Assembly (NCBI GenBank): GCA_016934135.1
Contig: JAFGTK010000157.1
Coordinates: 1 to 9,027 of the forward strand
Reading direction: 5' to 3'
DNA: 9,027 bases
DNA from: Deltaproteobacteria bacterium
Lineage (GTDB): Bacteria; Desulfobacterota; Desulfomonilia; UBA1062
Below are positions 1-5,904 of this stretch, in pieces (position 1 is the first letter of the stretch; each line of letters opens with the position of its first letter). A program made the position numbers and the translations under genes. The notes below the pieces were generated by a model. It had not been told where the DNA came from. It ran no database searches and saw only the letters and a list, made by a program, of their open reading frames with translations.

Positions 1-1539
1 CACCGGCTGGAGACATCCGGTGCATGGCATTACCATAAGAAAGTAGAGATGATTATCGGCAAGACCGAACTCGATGAGAATGCCGAGTTCAGACTTCTGT
101 CTGCCGGTATGAAACGGAGGGTATTTCTGGCAAGGGCTCTGGTGAACGAACCGGACATTCTGCTGCTGGATGAACCTACAAACCATATGGATATCACCTC
201 CATACTCTGGCTTGAAGATTTTCTGATGAAGTATGAACACACGATCATGTTTGTGTCTCATGACCGGTCTTTTCTTGGAAAACTCTCCACGCGTATTGTG
301 GAGATCGACCGGGGCAGGCTTTTATCCTTTTCCTGTGACTACGATACCTATCTGGAGCGAAGACAGGCAATGCTTGAGATCGAAGAGAAGAACAGGCAGG
401 ATTTCGACAAGAAACTCGCTAAAGAGGAGGTCTGGATCAGGCGCGGTGTCCAGGCGCGCCGCACCAGAAACGAAGGCAGGGTCAGGGCATTGATGCAGCT
501 GAGACAGGAAAGGGCTCTCAGGCGCGACCAGACAGGCTCTGCCCGGCTGGTGATACAGGAAGCCCAGCGAAGCGGCAGGCTTGTTGCCGATGCCGATAGC
601 ATTAGCTTTGCTTATGGAGATAACAGGATTATCGAGTCGTTTTCCACCACGATTATTCGCGGCGACAAGGTCGGTATAATCGGGCCAAACGGTTCGGGAA
701 AGACCACACTGATCAAACTTCTGCTCGGTCAGCTGAAACCTCAGCATGGCAGCATACGCATTGGAAGCAGGGTTCAGATAGCCTATTTCGATCAGCTCAG
801 GGTGCAGCTCGATGAAAACGCTACTCTCAAGGAGAATATAGCAGGGGCCAACGACCATGTCCTCTTAAGCAGCGGACCCAGGCATATTTTCGGGTATTTA
901 CAGGATTTCCTGTTCTCCCGCGAGCAGATCATGTCGCCTGTAAGAACACTGTCCGGGGGAGAGCGCAATCGTTTGCTTCTGGCAAAACTTTTTTCCGCGC
1001 CGTCAAATGTTCTGGTTCTGGATGAGCCGACAAACGATCTTGATGCCGAGACCCTGGAGATACTTGAAAACCGCCTCATGGAGTATTCGGGAACAGTACT
1101 CATGGTAAGTCATGACCGGTCCTTTCTTAACAATGTTGCTACCTCTACCATAGTTTTTGAAGGGCAGGGGCATCTTGCCGAGTATGTAGGAGGTTACGAC
1201 GACTGGCTCCGGCAAAGACCGGATAAGGCTTTTTCGAGCCCCGATGCATCAAGATGCGATAATAACAGAAAACAAAGACCGCCCAGGGAAAAGACCAGGC
1301 TCTCATATAAAGAGTCGCGGGATCTGGAAGAGCTTCCGGAGCGGATCGAAACAATGGAACAGGCCAGGTCAATACTTTCGACTACCCTGGGTGATCCGGA
1401 ATTTCATGTGAACAATGATGCAAAGACGGTCATAGAGACAAATGAAAGACTGGAAGCGCTCGAAAAGGAACTTGAAGCAGCCTATCAGCGCTGGGATGAA
1501 CTCGAGAAACTGGCTGAAAGATATAATAATCTAAAATGA
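1..1539 (+). CDS. uup: ABC-F ATPase Uup, 5' end outside window
   Basis: Soluble ABC-F protein (no membrane segments) with two ATPase cassettes; the family acts on ribosomes, and E. coli Uup also affects transposon excision. The frame is open from base 1, giving 512 residues of the usual ~630, so about 120 residues with the first Walker A are off-window. Visible, numbered from base 1: first signature LSAGM (33-37), Walker B ILLLDEPTNHMD (53-64), SHDRSF (86-91), the charged inter-domain linker with the Uup-typical RRTRNEGRVRAL (153-164), second Walker A GPNGSGKTT (228-236), LSGGE (318-322), VLVLDEPTNDLD (337-348), SHDRSF (370-375), and a charged C-terminal coiled coil (about 433-510) characteristic of Uup. 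The linker and tail separate it from EttA and YheS. The first signature has Ala where LSGG has Gly. The stop lies 9 bp inside the convergent sigma gene. Confidence 0.95.
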   Translation, partial: HRLETSGAWHYHKKVEMIIGKTELDENAEFRLLSAGMKRRVFLARALVNEPDILLLDEPTNHMDITSILWLEDFLMKYEHTIMFVSHDRSFLGKLSTRIVEIDRGRLLSFSCDYDTYLERRQAMLEIEEKNRQDFDKKLAKEEVWIRRGVQARRTRNEGRVRALMQLRQERALRRDQTGSARLVIQEAQRSGRLVADADSISFAYGDNRIIESFSTTIIRGDKVGIIGPNGSGKTTLIKLLLGQLKPQHGSIRIGSRVQIAYFDQLRVQLDENATLKENIAGANDHVLLSSGPRHIFGYLQDFLFSREQIMSPVRTLSGGERNRLLLAKLFSAPSNVLVLDEPTNDLDAETLEILENRLMEYSGTVLMVSHDRSFLNNVATSTIVFEGQGHLAEYVGGYDDWLRQRPDKAFSSPDASRCDNNRKQRPPREKTRLSYKESRDLEELPERIETMEQARSILSTTLGDPEFHVNNDAKTVIETNERLEALEKELEAAYQRWDELEKLAERYNNLK

Positions 1540-2292
1540 CGCTCTCTTTCTCATGGGGTAAATATGGTTGATATGAATATCTTCTACGATGATGGAGCCG
1601 CGCTTCATGATGGCGTTCTTGATCTTTTCGAGAGACCGCACCTGGATCTGTCTTACCCGTTCCCTGGTAACTCCTATCTTCGATGAAATATCCTTGAGCG
1701 TAGCCGGAGGGTCTAGCAGAAAACGGCTTTCTATGATGAAAACTTCCCTGTCTGTAAGGATAGGAGGGTCGGACCGTAAAAGCTTTCTCAGAAAAGATCC
1801 CCGTTCTTTGTAGGTATAGAGCTCATTCTGATCAGGTCCGTCATAATAAAGGCTGTCAAGCATGGTTTCTTCAGTATCGGTATCATAGGATACATTGCAG
1901 TCCAGGGAGACGAGATTGTTTGAATCTGCAAGGCTTCCTGTATGAACCTGATAGCTCTTGTTGATATGATTTTTAATATATGCCTTGACCCACCAGATTG
2001 CATAGGAAATGAACCTCACCCCTACATCCGGATCATAACGGGTAAGTGCCTTTACAAGCCCGAGATTGGCATTCTGGATGATCTCTGAGGGATCGTCGAC
2101 AAGATGAAAATATCGCTGAGCTATCTTCCGGGCAAATCTCATGTTGGACAGGATGATCCTGTGGCCTGCTTTTTCGTCTCCCTGAAGGTATCTTCGTGCC
2201 AGATCGAGTTCTTCTTCGGCGGTAAGCACCTTATAATACATCAGATCTTTAGTAAAAAACCCTATATCAGAATAGTATGATTTTGACTCCAT
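1531..2292 (-). CDS. RpoH-like alternative sigma factor lacking region 3
   Basis: Sigma-70 family protein of 253 residues that should direct RNA polymerase to a subset of promoters. Region 1.2 is about 11-45. Region 2 is about 48-112 and includes LSNMRFARKIAQRY (48-61), IIQNANLGLVKALTRYDP (71-88) and VRFISYAIWWVKAYI (92-106). Region 4 is about 170-228 with the helix-turn-helix TLKDISSKIGVTRERVRQIQ (198-217). The spacing and the GLVKALTRYDP wording are closest to RpoH (about 284 residues), but the stretch where RpoH carries its QRKLFFNLR box and region 3 is missing. Region 2 passes through an acidic linker (about 115-165) to region 4. The start is ATG at 2292 with GGGGAG five bases upstream. 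A weak promoter-like pair, TTGGTG/GATAAC with 16-bp spacing, reads leftwards at 2366-2339. The gene converges on and overlaps uup. Whether it serves heat shock or another stress cannot be told from sequence. Confidence 0.88.
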   Translation of the reverse strand: MESKSYYSDIGFFTKDLMYYKVLTAEEELDLARRYLQGDEKAGHRIILSNMRFARKIAQRYFHLVDDPSEIIQNANLGLVKALTRYDPDVGVRFISYAIWWVKAYIKNHINKSYQVHTGSLADSNNLVSLDCNVSYDTDTEETMLDSLYYDGPDQNELYTYKERGSFLRKLLRSDPPILTDREVFIIESRFLLDPPATLKDISSKIGVTRERVRQIQVRSLEKIKNAIMKRGSIIVEDIHINHIYPMRKRASF

Positions 2293-2695
2293 ATCTTCTC
2301 CCCGGCCGGTTAACCAGAAGTACGCGTTGATCTGTCAAGTTATCGAATGAATGCTGTTTGCACCAAGCTGCGGGTAATCGGACCTTATATAAAATGGCGT
2401 TGTTGATATGTTTCATCACCTTCTTCTATTGCCAGATCAATGCCATAATGAAATTGAATCCTGAATGTCCAGTAACGTGTTGAATAGGTTCGGCAACTGG
2501 GCGCCATTTTTTATTCTGATAAAGTTTCAGAAGAAGAAATGAGTCGGATAAACGACTTATGGACGATATAGCGACCGCTGAGGCAATTTTAAGGTTAAGA
2601 ATATGAGAGCAGGTGCACAGGTTCAGGGAAAACTATTTTTCAAGGCAAGAGAGTCATTGAGAAAAGATAGGTATGAAATTCAGCCTGTCCTTGAT

Positions 2696-2724
2696 TTTAT
2701 TACCAACACCATTATCATTATAAT
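2696..2724 (+). promoter_or_regulatory. Candidate helicase promoter
   Basis: TATAAT (2719-2724) matches the -10 consensus exactly. The hexamer at 17-bp spacing, TTTATT (2696-2701), matches TTGACA at only three positions. A start near 2731 would give a leader of about 200 nt before the helicase ATG. AT-rich surroundings make a chance match possible. Confidence 0.35.
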
Positions 2725-2774
2725 AAGATTTATTTGCCCCCCTCTTTGGGCCCCATTTGAAAGGTGTTTTTTTT

Positions 2775-2804
2775 CAGAAAAAAATAAAAAGTTATTTTTT
2801 TCTG
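2775..2804. repeat. Perfect 13-bp inverted repeat in the helicase leader
   Basis: CAGAAAAAAATAA (2775-2787) and TTATTTTTTTCTG (2792-2804) are exact reverse complements around the 4-nt loop AAAG. The stem is A/U-rich and therefore temperature-labile. It is preceded by T8 and not followed by a T tract, so it does not look like a standard intrinsic terminator. As RNA it could fold in the 5' leader of the helicase gene; as DNA it could be a protein site. Confidence 0.75.
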
Positions 2805-2807
2805 GCT

Positions 2808-2819
2808 TTCTGCGCAGAA
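2808..2819. repeat. 12-bp perfect palindrome
   Basis: TTCTGCGCAGAA is self-complementary over all 12 bases and starts three bases after the 13-bp inverted repeat. It could be a binding site for a dimeric regulator, lying downstream of the candidate -10 box. No cognate regulator can be named, and a chance origin is possible. Confidence 0.4.
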
Positions 2820-2860
2820 TCAGCTATAAGCGCCTTACATAAAACTCTTGGCACCACCTT

Positions 2861-2924
2861 CAAAGGTATCCATTACTGAAAAACCTTTGTGTGTCTGCGG
2901 GATGTTGAAGAAAAAACAAAGGGG
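2861..2924 (+). promoter_or_regulatory. Mutually exclusive RNA pairings around the helicase RBS
   Basis: ACCTTTG (2883-2889) can pair with the upstream CAAAGGT (2861-2867, 7 bp, 15-nt loop). Alternatively CCTTTGT (2884-2890) can pair with ACAAAGG (2916-2922, 7 bp, 25-nt loop). The latter overlaps the ribosome binding site AAAGGGG (2918-2924) of the ATG at 2932. The two helices share the central segment, so only one can form: one hides the SD and the other frees it. This is read directly from complementarity. Any regulatory role, such as temperature sensing or autocontrol by the helicase, is inference. Confidence 0.4.
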
Positions 2925-2931
2925 AATCAGT

Positions 2932-4590
2932 ATGGAGCAATTCATGAACCTGGGGCTTTCCAAGACCATGCTCAAGACTCTGGCCAGAAAAGGTTTTGAA
3001 ACAGCTACTCCCATCCAGAGTTCGGTCATTCCTTTTCTTCTGAATGATGAAAATGATCTGGTGGCCCAGGCCGAAACAGGCACAGGCAAGACAGCGGCAT
3101 TCGGAATTCCTATTATTGAATCGCTGGATCCGCGGGACAAGGAAGTAGGGGCCCTGATACTGGTTCCTACAAGAGAACTGGCACTTCAGGTGGCCGGTGA
3201 AATCGAGTCGCTTACAGGGAGCAGAAGCCTTCAGGTCCTGCCTGTTTATGGCGGACAGGCATTCGGCCCTCAATTTAAAGGACTGAAGCAGGGAGCGGAT
3301 ATCGTAGTCGGGACGCCGGGACGTATTCTCGACCATCTCAGACGCGGTTCGCTCTGCCTTGAGCACCTCTCATACCTGGTGCTGGACGAAGCCGACCAGA
3401 TGCTGGATATGGGATTTATTGAAGATATCAAGACAATACTTTCTCATGCTCCGCAGGAACGCAGAACATTGCTCTTCTCTGCCACCATGCCCGCTGCAGT
3501 GATCACCATTGCGCGAAAGCATATGCGTGGATACAAAACAATTGCCATGAACACCAGGCCACAGGCTGTGCAGCTTACAGAACAGATCTATTTCGAGGTG
3601 CGCGACCAGGACAAGTTCGAAGCCCTGTGCCGTGTTATCGATATGGAGCCGGAATTCTTCGGCCTTGTTTTCTGCCGTACCAGAATCGATACTGCCGAGA
3701 TTGCTTCACGGCTGATTCACAGAGGATATGCTGCCGACGGGATTCACGGTGATATCAGCCAGATTGATCGTGAGAAGATCATGCGCGGCTTCCGGGAAAA
3801 GAGGATCACAATCCTTGTGGCCACGGATGTCGCAGCACGAGGTCTTGATATAAGCAACCTCACACATGTGATCAACTATGACATGCCTCAGGATACGGAC
3901 GCATATATACACCGCATAGGTAGGACAGGCAGGGCCGGAAAGAAGGGGATTGCCATAAGCTTTGTCACTTCAAAGGAGCGCCGCTTCCTTGAGACTGTCA
4001 AACGTACTGCCGGGGCATCGATGCGCAGAGGGCATATCCCCGGCGTGGGCGAGGTCATTGCAGCCAAGCGTGCCAGGATAAGAGTCAATATCGAACAGGC
4101 TGTTACGGATGAAAAGACAGGTCTCTATGCCGATCTTGCAGCAGAACTGCTTGAGAAAGGCAATGCAGACAAGGTTCTGGCAGCGTGTATGCGCCTTGCC
4201 TTTGCCGATGAACTTGATACTTCTTCCTATGGTGAAATCAGGCAGATCAATCCGGTTGAAAGCAAGTCCCGGACAAAGCTTTTCATCGCACGGGGGCGCA
4301 AACACGGGATTACCCCGCCAAAGCTGGTAAAACTTATCAAGGGACAGACCGGGGTCAGCGAGCATCTCATTACCGACATCAAGATTTTCGATGATTTCAG
4401 TTATCTCAGTGTCCCCTTTGCCGAAGCAGCCATTATTCAGAAGAAATTTCAGCATAAGAGAGGACGGCCGATCGTGGGCAAGGCGAATTCCGAGAAGGGG
4501 CAACCACCTCACAGGAAATCGGGCCAGGGAAAGGACCGCAAGATCTCGGGCATGAACAAGACAAACCAGGGCAGAAGGGCTGCAGGCTGA
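2932..4590 (+). CDS. deaD: DEAD-box RNA helicase DeaD/CsdA type
   Basis: ATP-dependent RNA helicase, 552 residues from the ATG at 2932; the family remodels structured RNA in ribosome assembly, mRNA decay and cold adaptation. Motifs in order: Q motif FMNLGLSK...TPIQ (4-29), I AETGTGKT (47-54), Ia PTRELA (79-84), Ib TPGR (128-131), II DEAD (152-155), III SAT (183-185), IV VFCRT (246-250), V ARGLD (302-306), VI HRIGRTGR (327-334). A DbpA-like RNA-binding domain follows (about 448-518, starting TKLFIARGRKHGI), then a basic Lys/Arg/Gly-rich tail. The frame stays open upstream to a TTG at 2848, but ATG 2932 has AAAGGGG seven bases ahead and begins just before the Q motif, so it is preferred. DbpA also has this domain. 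The length and basic tail favour DeaD, though DeaD of E. coli is longer (~630). Confidence 0.93.
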   Translation: MEQFMNLGLSKTMLKTLARKGFETATPIQSSVIPFLLNDENDLVAQAETGTGKTAAFGIPIIESLDPRDKEVGALILVPTRELALQVAGEIESLTGSRSLQVLPVYGGQAFGPQFKGLKQGADIVVGTPGRILDHLRRGSLCLEHLSYLVLDEADQMLDMGFIEDIKTILSHAPQERRTLLFSATMPAAVITIARKHMRGYKTIAMNTRPQAVQLTEQIYFEVRDQDKFEALCRVIDMEPEFFGLVFCRTRIDTAEIASRLIHRGYAADGIHGDISQIDREKIMRGFREKRITILVATDVAARGLDISNLTHVINYDMPQDTDAYIHRIGRTGRAGKKGIAISFVTSKERRFLETVKRTAGASMRRGHIPGVGEVIAAKRARIRVNIEQAVTDEKTGLYADLAAELLEKGNADKVLAACMRLAFADELDTSSYGEIRQINPVESKSRTKLFIARGRKHGITPPKLVKLIKGQTGVSEHLITDIKIFDDFSYLSVPFAEAAIIQKKFQHKRGRPIVGKANSEKGQPPHRKSGQGKDRKISGMNKTNQGRRAAG

Positions 4591-4650
4591 AGCCCTTAGG
4601 GTTCGTTGTATAATGTAAATCCGCATTTTGTGCTAGAGAAGGAATAAAAC

Positions 4651-4724
4651 CTGTGGGAGCGGCTTCATCCGCGATTCTATTTCTACCGGTTGAGGAGTAA
4701 TCTCGGCTGAAGCCGCTCCCACAG
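4651..4724. repeat. REP-like intergenic inverted repeat (GTGGGAGCGGCTTC type)
   Basis: Arms 4651-4676 and 4699-4724 are reverse complements at 24 of 26 positions, the outer 17 (CTGTGGGAGCGGCTTCA) perfectly. They enclose a 22-nt centre. The arm matches the REP-like intergenic family with core GTGGGAGCGGCTTC, seen many times per genome in Pseudomonas and other proteobacteria. Such elements form strong hairpins, can stabilise or end upstream transcripts, and are in some genomes mobilised by RAYT transposases; no RAYT gene is in this window. It lies 60 bp after the helicase stop, where it could protect or terminate that mRNA. Confidence 0.85.
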
Positions 4725-4934
4725 AACAAGGCCGTATACATATATTATTCACTATTACTCATGCATTGCAGATTGTTCTTGACAGGAATCGTATTGTGCT
4801 TTAGGGCTGAGAAATCTGTGATAAGGAAAATATCCGACTTGAACATTGAACATTGGAAAACACTTCTGGCCGCACCCTGTAAATACAATATTTCAGCGAG
4901 GATCGACCCTGTTTACAGAAATTCACATACAGAG

Positions 4935-4958
4935 TCTTTCGTTTTGCCAAACGGAAGA
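4935..4958 (+). promoter_or_regulatory. Leader hairpin just upstream of the cold-shock RBS
   Basis: TCTTTCGTTT (4935-4944) pairs with AAACGGAAGA (4949-4958) as a 10-bp stem with one G-U pair and a TGCC loop. It ends 12 bases before the GAGG ribosome binding site (4971-4974). It leaves the SD free, so it could mark the leader for RNA-binding proteins or shape translation. No such function is demonstrated by sequence. Confidence 0.5.
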
Positions 4959-4980
4959 AATCTGAAACACGAGGTAAATA

Positions 4981-5181
4981 ATGGCAACAGGAACAGTTAA
5001 ATGGTTCGACGAGAAAAAGGGATTCGGGTTCATTACAGCAGACAGTGGAGAAGATGTTTTTGTTCATCATTCATCAATCAATGAAATGGGGTTCAGAAAA
5101 CTTGAAGAGGGTCAGCGGGTAAGCTTTGACACGGTTCAGGGACAGAAAGGGCCTCAGGCTTCAAATGTAAGTAAAGTCTGA
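4981..5181 (+). CDS. csp: CspA-family cold-shock protein
   Basis: Single cold-shock domain (OB fold) of 66 residues, full family length. It is a cytoplasmic single-stranded nucleic-acid binder that melts RNA secondary structure. It begins MATGTVKWFDEKKGFGFI, with RNP1 KGFGFI (13-18) and RNP2 VFVHH (26-30); the aromatic residues W8, F15, F17, F27 and H29 of the binding face are present. The start is ATG at 4981, with GAGG six bases upstream. A hairpin-bearing leader precedes it and a strong terminator follows, so it is probably a monocistronic unit. The paralogue letter (A, C, E, G) cannot be assigned, and constitutive members of this family also exist, so cold induction is not certain. Confidence 0.96.
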   Translation: MATGTVKWFDEKKGFGFITADSGEDVFVHHSSINEMGFRKLEEGQRVSFDTVQGQKGPQASNVSKV

Positions 5182-5188
5182 AAACCTA

Positions 5189-5227
5189 CAGTGGCGGGCC
5201 TGCCGGTCCGCCACTGACCCAGTTTTT
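5189..5227 (+). terminator. Intrinsic terminator of the cold-shock gene
   Basis: A 12-bp GC-rich stem (5189-5200 with 5205-5216, one G-U pair) with loop TGCC is followed by T5 at 5223-5227. It starts seven bases after the cold-shock stop codon. The stem is very strong; the T tract is short and six bases away. Confidence 0.85.
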
Positions 5228-5305
5228 CTATCCATTCTGTCTGAGTTGTTCATCTCAAGTATCTTATTGAAATCTTTCATTCCCTTTTTATGTGCAAAAT
5301 AGTGT

Positions 5306-5875
5306 ATGAATCCTGTCATGCTCATGGAGATTGAAGGAATAGGAAAGGTCGCTGTCGAGAGAAGCATACGTGCCAGACGTATGCGTATCACGGTGAAACC
5401 GGGCCTGATACGGGTGTCCGTACCCAGAGGAATACCCCTGGAAACGGGCAGGGCCTTCGCCATGACCCACGTGCCGTGGATATGCAGGCAAACCTCCAGG
5501 ATTGAAAGCAGAACACAGGTCCATAAAGAACTGCTGGCGGATCTGCCCCCCATCACGGACAGGGAAAAGGCCTCGCAGATGATCATTTCGCGGTGCCGGG
5601 AACTTGCCTGTGAAACCGGGCTTGGCTTTTCGCGCATCACCATCAGAGATCAGAAGACAATCTGGGGCAGCTGCAGTTCCAGGAACAGCATCAGTCTGAA
5701 CATCAATCTTGCAAGACTGCCTGAAAGGCTTATGGACTACGTTATAATGCATGAACTCGTTCATACGAAGATCAGAGGTCACGGGCACGATTTCTGGGAT
5801 GAGCTGGAAAGGTATCTCCCTGATTCAAAGAGCCTGCGCCGGGAATTGAAGAAATACCTGCTCAGGCTGCTGTAG
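5306..5875 (+). CDS. YgjP-type zinc metallohydrolase (YgjP/DUF45, M48-like fold)
   Basis: 189-residue protein of the YgjP family (E. coli YgjP is about 167 residues), a zincin-fold group historically annotated as metal-dependent hydrolase or peptidase. E. coli YgjP has been reported to act on UTP, so substrate is open. An N-terminal beta-rich part (about 8-45, RSIRARRMRITVKPG) precedes the hallmark WGSCSS (120-125) and the zinc site HELVH (149-153), with H159 of GHGHDFW (158-164) as likely third ligand and E150 as catalytic base. No signal peptide or membrane segment is seen, so it is cytoplasmic. The ATG at 5306 is the first in frame after a stop at 5300-5302. It has no clear SD, nor do the ATGs at 5318 and 5324. 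TTGAAA (5267-5272) and TATGTG (5289-5294) could place transcription start within a few bases of the ATG, giving a near-leaderless message. The gene converges on typA, 11 bp apart. Confidence 0.85.
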   Translation: MNPVMLMEIEGIGKVAVERSIRARRMRITVKPGLIRVSVPRGIPLETGRAFAMTHVPWICRQTSRIESRTQVHKELLADLPPITDREKASQMIISRCRELACETGLGFSRITIRDQKTIWGSCSSRNSISLNINLARLPERLMDYVIMHELVHTKIRGHGHDFWDELERYLPDSKSLRRELKKYLLRLL

Positions 5876-5904
5876 CTTTACCTGGATCAGCAGGCAGCCT
5901 TTTT
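5864..5904 (+). terminator. Possible terminator of the YgjP-type gene, inside the typA 3' end
   Basis: AGGCTGC (5864-5870) and GCAGCCT (5894-5900) form a 7-bp stem with a 23-nt loop, followed by T5 (5900-5904) and CTTT. CTGCTG (5867-5872) with CAGCAG (5888-5893) is a competing inner pairing. The T tract coincides with the Lys codons of the AKKKA end of TypA on the other strand. Confidence 0.4.

Larger units (their letters stand above)
2293..2931. other. Non-coding gap and leader upstream of the DEAD-box helicase
   Basis: This 639-bp stretch between divergent genes holds no convincing protein gene. On the sigma-factor side it has the SD of that gene, GGTTAACC (2308-2315), and a weak leftward promoter-like pair (2339-2366). 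Arms AAAATGGCG (2391-2399) and CGCCATTTT (2502-2510) are complementary, and the second runs into a T6 tract (2507-2512). From about 2690 the DNA becomes strongly AT-rich. It contains TATAAT (2719-2724), a T8 run (2767-2774), a 13-bp inverted repeat, a 12-bp palindrome and the RBS pairing elements listed separately. The helicase mRNA therefore probably has a long leader. Confidence 0.7.
4591..4980. other. Gap between helicase and cold-shock genes
   Basis: 390 bp without a credible protein gene. It contains a TATAAT at 4609-4614 without a matching -35, the REP-like inverted repeat (4651-4724) and the presumed cold-shock leader. An exact TTGACA at 4779-4784 has only a poor -10 (TAGGGC, 4802-4807) at 17-bp spacing. 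TGTGATAAG at 4817-4825 resembles an extended -10. TTGAACA is repeated in tandem at 4839-4845 and 4846-4852. A start near 4814-4832 would give a leader of about 150-165 nt, similar in size to the long leader known for E. coli cspA. Confidence 0.6.

Noticed and set aside
322..858. 178-codon frame antisense to uup, and similar long antisense frames within the helicase and typA
   Set aside because: Lie wholly opposite strongly conserved coding sequence and show no domain or SD.
2333..2338. Exact leftward TTGACA upstream of the sigma gene
   Set aside because: At 17-bp spacing the -10 would be GGTTAA, and transcription would begin inside the SD of the gene.
2603..2842. 79-codon open frame with AAGG eight bases before its ATG
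   Set aside because: Odd composition (runs of Ile and Phe from AT-rich DNA), no recognised domain, and it spans the candidate promoter and both inverted repeats; most likely chance.
2848..2931. 28-codon N-terminal extension of the helicase from TTG 2848 (or ATG 2902)
   Set aside because: No SD at proper spacing, unlike ATG 2932, and the helicase Q motif starts right after 2932; the stretch contains leader pairing elements.
4433..4741. 102-codon leftward open frame through the REP-like repeat
   Set aside because: Reading through GTGGGAGCGGCTTC repeats gives typical artefact peptides (GSGFSRD, EAAPTGF); the rest is antisense to the helicase.
4761..5000. 79-codon open frame crossing the cold-shock start
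   Set aside because: Overlaps the certain cold-shock gene in another frame, lacks an SD and shows no domain.
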